Shown here one piece after another: positions 1 to 5,785 of a DNA stretch of 13,257 bases. The DNA lies in the NCBI GenBank assembly GCA_905221505.1, contig CAJNDL010000046.1, positions 1 to 13,257 on the forward strand, in the 5' to 3' direction. The first letter of the stretch is position 1, and the number at the start of each line of letters is the position of its first letter. Below the pieces are notes generated by a model. The model did no database searches. It saw nothing but the letters and a program-made list of their open reading frames with translations, and was not told the DNA's origin. The position numbers were made by a program, and so were the translations under genes. The DNA comes from a bacterium. GTDB taxonomy: Bacteria; Bacillota; Bacilli; Lactobacillales; Streptococcaceae.

Positions 1-67
1 ACAGGCAGCCACAACCATCTTCGTGGTCAATATGAAACGAATTATGACCTTAATAAATACAAAATAA
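1..67 (+). pseudogene. 3' end of an unidentified gene, possibly a transposase C-terminus
   Basis: One frame is open from base 2 to a TAA at 65-67 and encodes 21 residues (QAATTIFVVNMKRIMTLINTK). The stop is followed at once by a strong rightward terminator, as expected at a real gene end. The hydrophobic stretch followed by NMKR resembles the C-terminal tail of some DDE transposases, which often end in an N(L/M)KR-type helix. This is a resemblance only, because the rest of the gene lies outside the window. It could equally be the end of a host gene. It lies outside the island and is read towards it. Confidence 0.35.
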
Positions 68-110
68 CCGAGGAATTCGCTCAAATTGACGAGAGATTCC
101 TCGGTTTTCA
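66..110 (+). terminator. Intrinsic terminator after the left-edge gene
   Basis: AACCGAGGAAT (66-76) pairs perfectly with ATTCCTCGGTT (96-106). The loop is 19 nt and a T-rich stretch follows. It starts at the stop codon of the partial upstream frame, so it terminates rightward transcription. Confidence 0.8.
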
Positions 111-160
111 TTTCATTAAAAGTAAGAGACCTATTTTTTCAGTAGACTCATGTGTAGGCG

Positions 161-508
161 CTATTTTTTCTTGAACAAACGGATGTAGTCCTGTTTACTA
201 TGAATAATATCTGATACAAAGACAGCTTTTCTATCCTCTAAAATATGATAGAAGGCTAAGTAATCGCCTAAAATGATGCATCGAGTTTGGTGTGGTGAAT
301 ATATAATATCTCCTACTCTTTCGTCAGCATCAAATCCCGCTTCTGGGAAGACCTCAAGACGCGCCAATCCGTAAAGAATATTTTTAACTGTGTTTGCTCC
401 TGCCTGCTCTGAAAAATAGTTAGCTGAGATATAGTCTTTGATACCTCTTAGCTGTTCTTGTACCGTTTCGGAGATAATAAGGCTATATGAGTTCTCGTTA
501 AATTCCAA
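161..508 (-). CDS. RelE/ParE-family toxin
   Basis: This 115-aa protein looks like a type II toxin of the RelE/ParE superfamily. The N-terminal helix (SETVQEQLRGIKDYISANYFSEQAGANTV) is followed by the turn LARLEVFPEAG and a C-terminal beta sheet with RCIILGDYLAFYHILEDRKAVFVSDIIHSKQDY. Both the RxxxxxxYLxFY motif and the final V..I.H...DY strand are typical of the fold. RelE members cleave mRNA in the ribosomal A site and ParE members poison gyrase, and I cannot tell which applies here. It overlaps the antitoxin gene by 11 nt and is translated second, as in relBE operons. It probably belongs to the flank and not to the island. Confidence 0.85.
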   Translation of the reverse strand: MEFNENSYSLIISETVQEQLRGIKDYISANYFSEQAGANTVKNILYGLARLEVFPEAGFDADERVGDIIYSPHQTRCIILGDYLAFYHILEDRKAVFVSDIIHSKQDYIRLFKKK

Positions 509-785
509 GGTTAGCCCTCACTTCATCAAGGCTGTAAGTTCTTCCATGTTCTAAATCGTCAAAGCTACGAGCAATTTCAGCACGCAACCCTGATAGAAGT
601 TCTTCTCTTTCTTTATCTACTTGAGTTTCAAATGGCAAGGCTTTATTTTCTACAATGTGTTCTAAAAACAAGTTAAAACTAGCTGTCATATCAAGATTTT
701 GTGCTGTGATAATAGATTTAGCCTTCTCTAACAAGTCTCTGTTAGTCTTAAAATTTACCTGTGTATTTTTTTCTAAAACATTCAT
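498..785 (-). CDS. RelB/DinJ-family antitoxin
   Basis: This 95-aa protein fits the RelB/DinJ family. The N-terminus (NTQVNFKTNRDLLEKAKSIITAQNLDMTASFNLFLEHIV) has the ribbon-helix-helix pattern. A short DNA-binding beta strand (QVNFKT) is followed by two helices, and the LxxAxxIxxxxGLxxxxAxxLFL-like spacing is visible. The C-terminal half is acidic and would wrap the toxin. RelB antitoxins neutralise the toxin and repress their own operon. The start is supported by AGAGG seven bases upstream of the ATG. It is the first gene of a two-gene leftward operon driven by the promoter at 807-835. Confidence 0.85.
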   Translation of the reverse strand: MNVLEKNTQVNFKTNRDLLEKAKSIITAQNLDMTASFNLFLEHIVENKALPFETQVDKEREELLSGLRAEIARSFDDLEHGRTYSLDEVRANLGI

Positions 786-806
786 AGTAGTACCTCTTTT
801 TAGACT

Positions 807-846
807 ATTATATCACTTTAAACTATACAGGTCTAGTTGCGTATAG
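807..846 (-). promoter_or_regulatory. Promoter and candidate operator of the relBE-type operon
   Basis: On the minus strand, TAGACC (830-835) and a consensus TATAAT (807-812) are separated by 17 bp, 22 bp upstream of the antitoxin ATG. An inverted repeat CTATAC (823-828) / GTATAG (841-846) brackets the -35 box. That is where an autoregulatory ribbon-helix-helix antitoxin dimer would be expected to bind. Confidence 0.65.
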
Positions 847-871
847 ACGATTATAGCTGGATACTAAGAGA

Positions 872-909
872 AATCAAAAAGCACTAAGGGAACGCGCCCC
901 AAAGTGCTT
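872..909 (-). terminator. Candidate leftward terminator hairpin
   Basis: On the minus strand AAGCACT pairs with AGTGCTT (903-909 with 879-885). An inner GGG/CCC lies in the loop and a TTTTTGATTT tail follows. The stem has two internal mismatches. It would stop leftward readthrough out of the island before the relBE promoter. Confidence 0.5.
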
Positions 910-1164
910 AGTTTCAAGGCTTTACAGCCTATCTTATTCAATAAAATATTACAACATTTTGTTGTATCGCTTTTTTGAATATTAAGTAAGTTGTTTTATA
1001 CTTCCTTAATGCTTGATACTAGGGGGGTTATTGGTTTTTGTTTTTTCTTTGAGTATGTTGGAGTTTCTTCCTTACTCCACAAATCACTGAACACAAAACT
1101 CTACTTCTTTAATGAGTTCAGCAGGCAAGAAACTAGTACGGTCAAACGTACTTTTTTATTACTA

Positions 1165-1201
1165 TAAAAAGATAGATGTTAGTTAACACCTATCTTTTTT
1201 C
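1165..1201 (-). terminator. Terminator of the TAC operon
   Basis: A 12-bp stem with one wobble pair (1170-1181 with 1184-1195) is flanked by A5 on one side and T6 on the other, so it can act in both directions. It starts about 12 bp past the stop codon of the SecB-like gene and closes the three-gene operon. Confidence 0.8.
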
Positions 1202-1212
1202 TTTACAAATAA

Positions 1213-1668
1213 TTAATCAAAACCAACGTAAGTAATTAAATTATTGTCCTTAATTGTTTCCGCAAAATTCATTACAGGTAGAGTGTATGATGGAAATTGA
1301 TTTGAGAGGTTAGTTAAAGTAGAGATATATGCACGTACATACGGATAAAGTATCGCTACAGCATTCCCACCTAAAACTCTTTTTAACTCCTCTTCATTTT
1401 CAAAGTCAGAAGAAGAGTAAGTGTACATACCTCTGATAGATACTTCACAAATAAACGGAATATTCGGAATCTCTTCTGAATTTGTAGATTTTCCTAAGTT
1501 CACATTAATTATAACATAAGATTTCTCTTCAGTCTTATCAACTCCAATTTCAGCAGAAAAATTAATCGGAACCACTAAGCGTCCATCTTCTCTACTACTT
1601 TCAAAGTCTGGATTAGAATAATAAACCGACTTATCAACCACATAATCTTCAAATGAAATAATTGCCAT
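1213..1668 (-). CDS. SecB-like chaperone of a toxin-antitoxin-chaperone operon
   Basis: This 151-aa protein has the SecB fold. The C-terminal third reads AILYPYVRAYISTLTNLSNQFPSYTLPVMNFAETI. It closely follows the SecB signature, in which a (L/I)(F/Y)PYAR helix and an xxPPVNF segment line the substrate groove. The N-terminal part alternates beta strands as expected. Gram-positive cocci generally lack the export chaperone SecB, and solitary SecB-like proteins beside toxin-antitoxin genes are a known class (TAC chaperones). They fold or protect the antitoxin. The ATG shares one base with the antitoxin stop (TAATG), which implies translational coupling. It is the last gene before the terminator. 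Confidence 0.88.
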   Translation of the reverse strand: MAIISFEDYVVDKSVYYSNPDFESSREDGRLVVPINFSAEIGVDKTEEKSYVIINVNLGKSTNSEEIPNIPFICEVSIRGMYTYSSSDFENEEELKRVLGGNAVAILYPYVRAYISTLTNLSNQFPSYTLPVMNFAETIKDNNLITYVGFD

Positions 1669-1934
1669 TATGCTGCCATACCCTTCGCTTGCACCTTATA
1701 GGCGCTTTTATCACTATTGTAACTATTTACATACCCAACAAAGTCACGAAACTCTGCTTTTACATTTTTAACTGGACTTTCTGTAAAATATTGTAGGTTG
1801 CATTCTGATAAGCTTTTTAGTTCTAATTTTTCTTGATATAATATAGCTTGAACAATTTGTTCTACAGCTTCTTTAGGCAACCATGAATCTAAATCAAGAA
1901 TTGATTCATCTAGAACAATTTCTTTAATAGCCAT
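1668..1934 (-). CDS. Candidate chaperone-dependent antitoxin
   Basis: This 88-aa protein starts at ATG 1934, where GGAGG lies six bases upstream. The longer frame to 1964 has no comparable ribosome site. The sequence is acidic and helical in the middle (WLPKEAVEQIVQAILYQEKLELKSLSE). It ends in a tail rich in aromatic residues (FRDFVGYVNSYNSDKSAYKV). In TAC systems the antitoxin carries a C-terminal aromatic/hydrophobic chaperone-addiction segment that SecB-like proteins bind, and this tail would fit. I recognise no named DNA-binding domain. It overlaps the toxin gene by 11 nt and the chaperone by 1 nt. The antitoxin role is inferred from position, size and tail composition. Confidence 0.7.
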   Translation of the reverse strand: MAIKEIVLDESILDLDSWLPKEAVEQIVQAILYQEKLELKSLSECNLQYFTESPVKNVKAEFRDFVGYVNSYNSDKSAYKVQAKGMAA

Positions 1935-2520
1935 TATATTCCTCCTCTGTAACTGTCCAATCAATTAACGTAAGTGTTCTTAAACAAATCTCTTTTCCAT
2001 TAGGAACATTCGAAATCGGTTTGTCTGGAGTTGGTGGGGTGTATGTTTTACACGTTACAGCATTCACCTCACTATATAGTGGATTGTTACACAATAGATG
2101 TTCTAAAAACACTCCATCCAGATTATACCTGTGAAATGATTTATTACGCTTAAAACCACCTAATGAATTTTTCAACACTTGATAATATTGGTTTTTATAT
2201 TCATTAAAAACTTTAGTCGTTTTAGGATTATTTAAATCTAAAATAGTTAAATTATCACTATTTATCTTAAACTTTATAACACCTACTTTTTTATTACTAT
2301 TCCTATATACCCGAGCGTACTGTTTTGCATTTTCCAAACCTCGAAATCCATTCAGCGGATCATCAACAAACATGTACAACCCTACTCCTAAATCATTTGG
2401 TAAACTTTGGTCACTTTTAACCACCCAATCGCCTGTTATTTCAAATGGAGTGCACTCAAAATGTTGTTGTTTTAAAATATCATTAACTGATTCAGGCTTT
2501 GTTCCGTGGTACCCCTCCAT
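1924..2520 (-). CDS. ADP-ribosyltransferase-like toxin of the TAC operon
   Basis: This 198-aa protein begins MEGYHGTKPESVNDILKQQ. A YHGT followed by xxxxxxIL is how many ADP-ribosyltransferase folds start, with a His or Arg on the first strand contacting NAD. Next comes LGVGLYMFVDDP (residues 44-55), matching the second motif with a Tyr after GxG. ENAKQYARVY is the usual helix after it. A possible catalytic acidic residue near the third motif lies in YSEVNAVTCKTYT, but I cannot fix it by eye. The toxin in CmdTAC of E. coli is an ADP-ribosyltransferase that modifies mRNA. The gene comes first in the operon, with GGGAGG six bases before its ATG. The fold is a motif-level call, and the substrate is unknown. 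Confidence 0.65.
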   Translation of the reverse strand: MEGYHGTKPESVNDILKQQHFECTPFEITGDWVVKSDQSLPNDLGVGLYMFVDDPLNGFRGLENAKQYARVYRNSNKKVGVIKFKINSDNLTILDLNNPKTTKVFNEYKNQYYQVLKNSLGGFKRNKSFHRYNLDGVFLEHLLCNNPLYSEVNAVTCKTYTPPTPDKPISNVPNGKEICLRTLTLIDWTVTEEEYNGY

Positions 2521-2542
2521 AGAATGCCTCCCATGTGAGCAA

Positions 2543-2583
2543 TATGATACATTATGAATCAGAGTGATTCATAATGTATCATA
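2543..2583 (-). promoter_or_regulatory. 41-bp palindrome at the TAC operon transcription start
   Basis: Perfect 19-bp arms (2543-2561 and 2565-2583, inner 18 bases ATGATACATTATGAATCA) flank a 3-bp GAG centre. The palindrome lies immediately downstream of the -10 box, so it spans the expected start site and leader. It could be the operator for autorepression by the antitoxin complex. The same sequence would also fold into a long hairpin at the mRNA 5' end. It has no T-run and is not a terminator. Confidence 0.75.
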
Positions 2584-2586
2584 CAT

Positions 2587-2615
2587 ATCATATTACATTT
2601 AGCAACTCATGTCAA
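2587..2615 (-). promoter_or_regulatory. Promoter of the TAC operon
   Basis: On the minus strand a perfect TTGACA (2610-2615) is followed by a 17-bp spacer and TATGAT (2587-2592). The expected start is near 2580, about 60 bp before the toxin ATG and within the palindrome. The strong promoter makes this cargo operon independent of the island's early and late transcripts. Confidence 0.8.
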
Positions 2616-2893
2616 TTATATGTTCGCATTTTTCGCTATTTATTTGAGATTTTTCTTTTTTTCTTAAAATTTATTAGAGATATACAATTCTATCTTTGAA
2701 TTATTTTCAAATTAAAGTTAGACTTCAAAACACATATCTCATAACTCAATATAAACGATATCAAAAAGTTAGCCGTTATCTTATAATCCAACAACTTTTT
2801 ACCCCCTTTTTGTCTGAAGTGCTCCGACTTGGAAAAAGTTCCCTTCACCGGTTCCCAAAGTATTCAAAAAAATTTTTTCAACGTGGGGGGGAG
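2616..2893. other. Intergenic region with G-tract and A/T-tract, no gene recognised
   Basis: This region lies between the ArpU-like gene and the TAC promoter. The right part holds a seven-G run (about 2885-2891), an A6T6-type tract (about 2868-2879), and a GC-richer patch at 2815-2860 with two GGGAAC copies on the minus strand. Open frames on both strands here lack a ribosome site and a recognisable protein. In temperate phages the spot after an ArpU-type gene borders the small terminase gene and the packaging site. A packaging signal is therefore possible but unproven. Confidence 0.35.
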
Positions 2894-3304
2894 TCAATAT
2901 CCTTTCAGTTCTATAAATCTTTTAGCGATTACTTTTCTTCGACTATTTATATAACGAGTAGTTTTATTTAGTTTCTCTGCCACGTCTTCCCAAGTCACAC
3001 CAGCTTCTAAAAATCTCATTTTAAAGATGACTAGATCAGTATCAATCAGATTTCCCATCAAGGTATCTACAATTAATTTAAAACCTTCCATATATCTTAA
3101 GGTTAAATCTTCTTCAATTCTAATGATTGTCGCTTCAGTAGGACTATATACTGTCTTGCCTTTCCCACCAGTATAATCTTCAGTGCTATGTTTCTTATTA
3201 TGTATCAGTTCCTGTCTTCTCAAATAAATTTTATTAGCAAGCGTTCTATATCGTCCTAACTCAATATCTATCCCGTCCAGGTCTCTGTTACTCAACTCGT
3301 ACAT
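2894..3304 (-). CDS. ArpU/sigma-70 region 4-like phage transcriptional regulator
   Basis: This 136-aa protein starts at ATG 3304, where GGAGG lies nine bases upstream. The longer frame to 3349 has no ribosome site. The N-terminal part (IDIELGRYRTLANKIYLRRQEL) is the conserved start of small phage proteins of the ArpU/DUF722/DUF1492 type. The C-terminal part has the pattern LVIFKMRFLEAGVTWEDVAEKLNKTTRYINSRRKVIAKRFIEL. That is a sigma-region-4-like helix-turn-helix (WxxVAxxLNxTxRYINxxR). In phages these proteins switch on late genes. It is transcribed separately, beyond the terminator of the capsid cassette and behind a repeat-rich leader, so it may be a target of helper-phage or island regulation. 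Confidence 0.8.
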   Translation of the reverse strand: MYELSNRDLDGIDIELGRYRTLANKIYLRRQELIHNKKHSTEDYTGGKGKTVYSPTEATIIRIEEDLTLRYMEGFKLIVDTLMGNLIDTDLVIFKMRFLEAGVTWEDVAEKLNKTTRYINSRRKVIAKRFIELKGY

Positions 3305-3610
3305 AGGCAAGTACCTCCACTTAAATTTAAAAATTTTTTTATCTTTCAATTTGTCAAATTGTAAATTCTGTCAAACTGACAAAAAGCGCTAAAAGCCTTC
3401 CAACACTCCACTTACCAGGTATCATTGTTTTAAGTTTGACAACTCTTTAATATGACAAGTTCAAGGGAAATTTCTTTAATTTATCCCCTCAGTTTCTCAT
3501 ATCTTACATTCTGTGAAACTCACTCCATTCTGTAAACCCCTGATATACCTTGCTTTCAAGCTATTACTTCTTTTCAGTTTATGCTTAATTTGTTATGTGA
3601 AACTTAGTAA
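3305..3610. promoter_or_regulatory. Repeat-rich upstream region of the ArpU-like gene
   Basis: No gene is visible. The region holds degenerate copies of one motif, ATTCTGTCAAAC (3365-3376), ATTCTGTGAAAC (3508-3519) and ATTCTGTAAACC (3527-3538). TGTGAAACT also occurs at 3512-3520 and 3596-3604. Several TTGACA/TGTCAA elements lie near 3351-3357, 3370-3375, 3378-3382 and 3435-3440. Leftward TTGACA boxes are present, but none has a convincing -10 at 16-18 bp. That is what one expects if an activator is needed. It may be a regulator-binding region or an iteron-like array. Confidence 0.45.
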
Positions 3611-3611
3611 A

Positions 3612-3669
3612 GCATAAAAGTAGGACTAGCGATATCTCTTCTGTTTAAGCCATATATCACTAGCCTTAC
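3612..3669 (-). terminator. Terminator of the capsid-gene cassette
   Basis: On the minus strand a 16-bp stem (3654-3669 with 3620-3635) contains one mismatch and two wobble pairs. A TTTTATGC tail follows. It begins 13 bp after the stop codon of the coiled-coil gene. Confidence 0.8.
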
Positions 3670-3681
3670 TTAATTTGTTCC

Positions 3682-4230
3682 CTATTTTTCTAAATACACT
3701 CTGATATCCCGATATTCTTTAGAAAAATTCATCCATCCGCTAGAATCAGGGGTGAAGAATGGTAGGACAGTAAGCGGACTTACTTCTGTTCGATACGGCG
3801 ATAGAGAATGTTTCTGACTTATTTCCCTGACTACACCTGTATGGATTTCTTCTACATCCTTCTTTAGTTCTTGAATTTCATCATATGCGTCCAGAATTTG
3901 TCTAAGTTTCTTTCGGTATTGTTTATAGATCTTCTTAGTTTCCATCCGTTGCTTAGTCTCTTTAAAAATGTATTCAAAGATGACTGCATTAGCTTCTGAA
4001 AAATCACTATCAAATTTTTCCTGAAGGCCATTAATAGCTTTTTCCATCTTTTCCAGCTGCTCTAAAGATTCTAAATTATTTGACAAAAAAGAATCTATGT
4101 TCTCAAATGAAACTGCTTGATTGCCTAACAGGCTTTTCCTTTTTTCGCTTAACTGTTCTCGTGCTGAATTAATCTTACTTTTTTTATTATCTAGATCATC
4201 CAGTGTTTCAAATACTTGATTAATATCCAT
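3682..4230 (-). CDS. Coiled-coil protein downstream of the capsid-like gene
   Basis: I do not recognise a family for this 182-aa protein. It is dominated by charged amphipathic helices: residues 1-35 (INQVFETLDDLDNKKSKINSA), about 50-75 (LEQLEKMEKAINGLQEKF), and about 90-135 (KETKQRMETKKIYKQYRKKLRQILDAYDEIQELKKDVEEI). A shorter, less charged tail contains PLTVLPFFTPDSSGW. The gene follows the capsid-like gene with a 9-bp gap and GGAGA before its ATG, so the two are probably co-expressed. An elongated helical partner of a capsid protein could be a scaffold or size-determining factor, as in other satellites. That role is inferred from position and shape only. Confidence 0.65.
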   Translation of the reverse strand: MDINQVFETLDDLDNKKSKINSAREQLSEKRKSLLGNQAVSFENIDSFLSNNLESLEQLEKMEKAINGLQEKFDSDFSEANAVIFEYIFKETKQRMETKKIYKQYRKKLRQILDAYDEIQELKKDVEEIHTGVVREISQKHSLSPYRTEVSPLTVLPFFTPDSSGWMNFSKEYRDIRVYLEK

Positions 4231-4239
4231 TTCTTTCTC

Positions 4240-5100
4240 CTAGTTCCATTGAATAAGGTAACCACAATCTTCTTCAACTTTTTTTACATCAAATCGGGTA
4301 TGTAAAATCAACCGTTTCCCAAAATAGTCATTCGCATTCACCCAACTAAGTGTATCTTTCTTTCGATCAAACAAAGTAACAAAGTTTTCTAGATCTCCGA
4401 TAAAACCTTTTTTGTCACCTTTATTCCCTAATGTTGTATCATCTACAATTAAAAAGTTATCTACAAAGAATGTTTCACTTGTCCCTGTCTCTTTATCAAC
4501 TTTAAGAAGATAATTTCCTGAAGTGTCTTTCATTTTTTCTAAGACACTAAATAGTGATTGACTAACAACCATAGATACATTTCGCTCTGGATTGATTAAA
4601 GAAACAATAGATTTCAAGTCGTCCATACTTGTAGCAGTCTGCACTTTCGCAGTTTGGAGAATTTTCCCAATCTCTCTATTTCGTGTTCTACGTTTTAATT
4701 TAATAATCTTCTTACCAAGAAAATCCGTTAAATTATATTGGCCATCATCTAATTGTTCCTGGGAAAAATCAAGTTTTCCACTGAATAATTTAACTAAGTA
4801 ATCAACGCTGATAGTTTTCTTTTTATCTGCTTCTGTTCTCTCAACCGAATTTTCGCTAACTTCTTGTAATGAATCAGATTCAAAGTCAGTTACTTCATAC
4901 TTCCCACCACGGGTACGAGTCTCAATAACATTTACTAGATCAACCAGTTCTTTACGTTGATGTTCATCTTCGTAACTATCAAGGATTGGTTTTTCAATGA
5001 GTACATGATTATTTTCTACGTTCATCCCTCTAGTGTTGTAACCTGTACTTCGGATATAAGCTTCTAGATTTTCTTTTTGTTTAGCTAAGTTAGTTGTCAT
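4240..5100 (-). CDS. HK97-fold major capsid-like protein
   Basis: This 286-aa protein fits the HK97 capsid family. The last 120 residues show the usual order. LISLINP-type and VVSQSLFSVLEKMKDTSGNYLL carry the sequence that precedes the loop in the A domain. VDNFLIVDDTTLGNKGDKKGFIGDL follows, then VTLFDRKKDTLSWVN and the final strand LILHTRFDVKKVEEDCGYLIQW. Typical members have an N-terminal scaffold (delta) domain of about 100 residues removed by a protease. Here the N-terminal arm before the fold is short, and no protease, portal or terminase gene is nearby. The protein may build a shell itself or co-assemble with a helper's shell. It follows the gp10-like gene by 25 bp. Confidence 0.82.
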   Translation of the reverse strand: MTTNLAKQKENLEAYIRSTGYNTRGMNVENNHVLIEKPILDSYEDEHQRKELVDLVNVIETRTRGGKYEVTDFESDSLQEVSENSVERTEADKKKTISVDYLVKLFSGKLDFSQEQLDDGQYNLTDFLGKKIIKLKRRTRNREIGKILQTAKVQTATSMDDLKSIVSLINPERNVSMVVSQSLFSVLEKMKDTSGNYLLKVDKETGTSETFFVDNFLIVDDTTLGNKGDKKGFIGDLENFVTLFDRKKDTLSWVNANDYFGKRLILHTRFDVKKVEEDCGYLIQWN

Positions 5101-5125
5101 TTTTTTGCTCCTTTATCTTACAAGA

Positions 5126-5485
5126 TTATTTACCTATATTTTTTATTCTTTGTTCAAATTTCTCTTTTATTTTTTCCTCTACTGGTTTTATGTGAGGAAT
5201 TGCTTTGCTGCGTCCCCCATTTCTTAATACATGTCCATGCTCTAATAAATGAGTTAATCTATATGTTGGATCTGCATTATAGATTACAAAAGAACCTTTA
5301 GAATTTTTCTTAAAGCGCCAATTTTTCGCATATTTCCCATATCTTTTAGGACTTGTTTGTTTCAATTCATTCACTGCTTCATTTGTAACCTCTTCAGCAA
5401 TTAAATCTATCTGTTCTTCAACTTCTTCAGAATAAGCTTCCAAAGTTTTAGCAATTTCATTTGCTAGATCACTCGTTAGACTCAT
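5126..5485 (-). CDS. HK97 gp10-like head-tail protein
   Basis: This 119-aa protein carries the diagnostic HK97-gp10 family motif. YRLTHLLEHGHVLRNGG at about residues 79-95 is followed by AIPHIKPVEEKIKEKFEQRI. The N-terminal half is a helix with many acidic residues, then SPKRYGKYAKNWRFKK, a further family feature (TG.Y...W). In phages such proteins are head-closure or tail-completion components at the head-tail interface. AAGGAGG lies just upstream of the ATG. In a phage it would sit after the capsid and connector genes. Here it comes before the capsid-like gene and without portal or tail genes, so the module is reordered and reduced. Confidence 0.82.
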   Translation of the reverse strand: MSLTSDLANEIAKTLEAYSEEVEEQIDLIAEEVTNEAVNELKQTSPKRYGKYAKNWRFKKNSKGSFVIYNADPTYRLTHLLEHGHVLRNGGRSKAIPHIKPVEEKIKEKFEQRIKNIGK

Positions 5486-5532
5486 TTCCCCTCCTTCATC
5501 TTTTAATATCTGATTTTTGTTTATAATTTTTT

Positions 5533-5763
5533 CTAAAATTCTTTGCTTTTAGCTTTTCTTTTATGACTCTCCGAGCCTTTAGAATCATTTTTTCTAAATT
5601 TTGGTTTGTCTTGTTTGTTAGCATATTTTTCTAGTATTTCTTGTTTCCGTTGTTCTAAGCTATCACCTTCTTTTTTGCACTTTGCAAATATTTGTTGTCT
5701 TTTCTTTGGATCCATAGAAAATTTATCTGCTACAACATACCCTAAAGAAGTATCTCCTGCCAT
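5533..5763 (-). CDS. Small basic protein, first gene of the capsid cassette
   Basis: This 76-aa protein starts at ATG 5763, which has a GGGGGTG ribosome site six bases upstream. A longer frame to 5787 runs through that site. I do not recognise a family. The N-terminus (MAGDTSLGYVVADKFSMDPKKRQQIFAKCKKEGDSLEQRKQEILEKYANK) looks helical. The C-terminus is disordered and very basic (KPKFRKNDSKGSESHKRKAKSKEF). Such a tail could bind nucleic acid or a capsid interior, but nothing proves it. It is the first gene after the terminator that closes the replication operon, and 47 bp separate it from the gp10-like gene. Confidence 0.65.
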   Translation of the reverse strand: MAGDTSLGYVVADKFSMDPKKRQQIFAKCKKEGDSLEQRKQEILEKYANKQDKPKFRKNDSKGSESHKRKAKSKEF

Positions 5764-5785
5764 AATACTCACCCCCTTTCTACGC

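Larger units (their letters stand above)
786..1160. other. Non-coding junction region, probable left edge of the island
   Basis: Between the relBE module and the TAC terminator I find no credible gene on either strand. After the relBE promoter come a hairpin at 879-909 and small inverted repeats, AGGCTtTACAGCCT near 917 and ACAACattttGTTGT near 951-965. There is also an AT-rich stretch with a run of six G at about 1022-1027. ACTGAACA (1086-1093) matches part of the tandem repeat after the integrase. Bases 1120-1136 match the 30-bp repeat in inverse orientation at 15 of 17 positions. These shared motifs suggest integrase-binding DNA near the left end. No clear attachment-site duplicate with the rpsD side was found by eye. 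Confidence 0.45.

Noticed and set aside
655..846. 63-aa rightward frame opposite the antitoxin gene
   Set aside because: It is a shadow of the antitoxin gene and its promoter, rich in residues that are typical of reverse translation.
2700..2860. Leftward open frame after the ArpU-like gene, considered as a small terminase remnant
   Set aside because: There is no start codon with a ribosome site and no residue pattern of a terminase small subunit.
2696..2971. 91-aa rightward open frame between the TAC promoter and the ArpU-like gene
   Set aside because: It has no ribosome site, overlaps the ArpU-like gene on the other strand, and its composition looks like translated AT-rich intergenic DNA.
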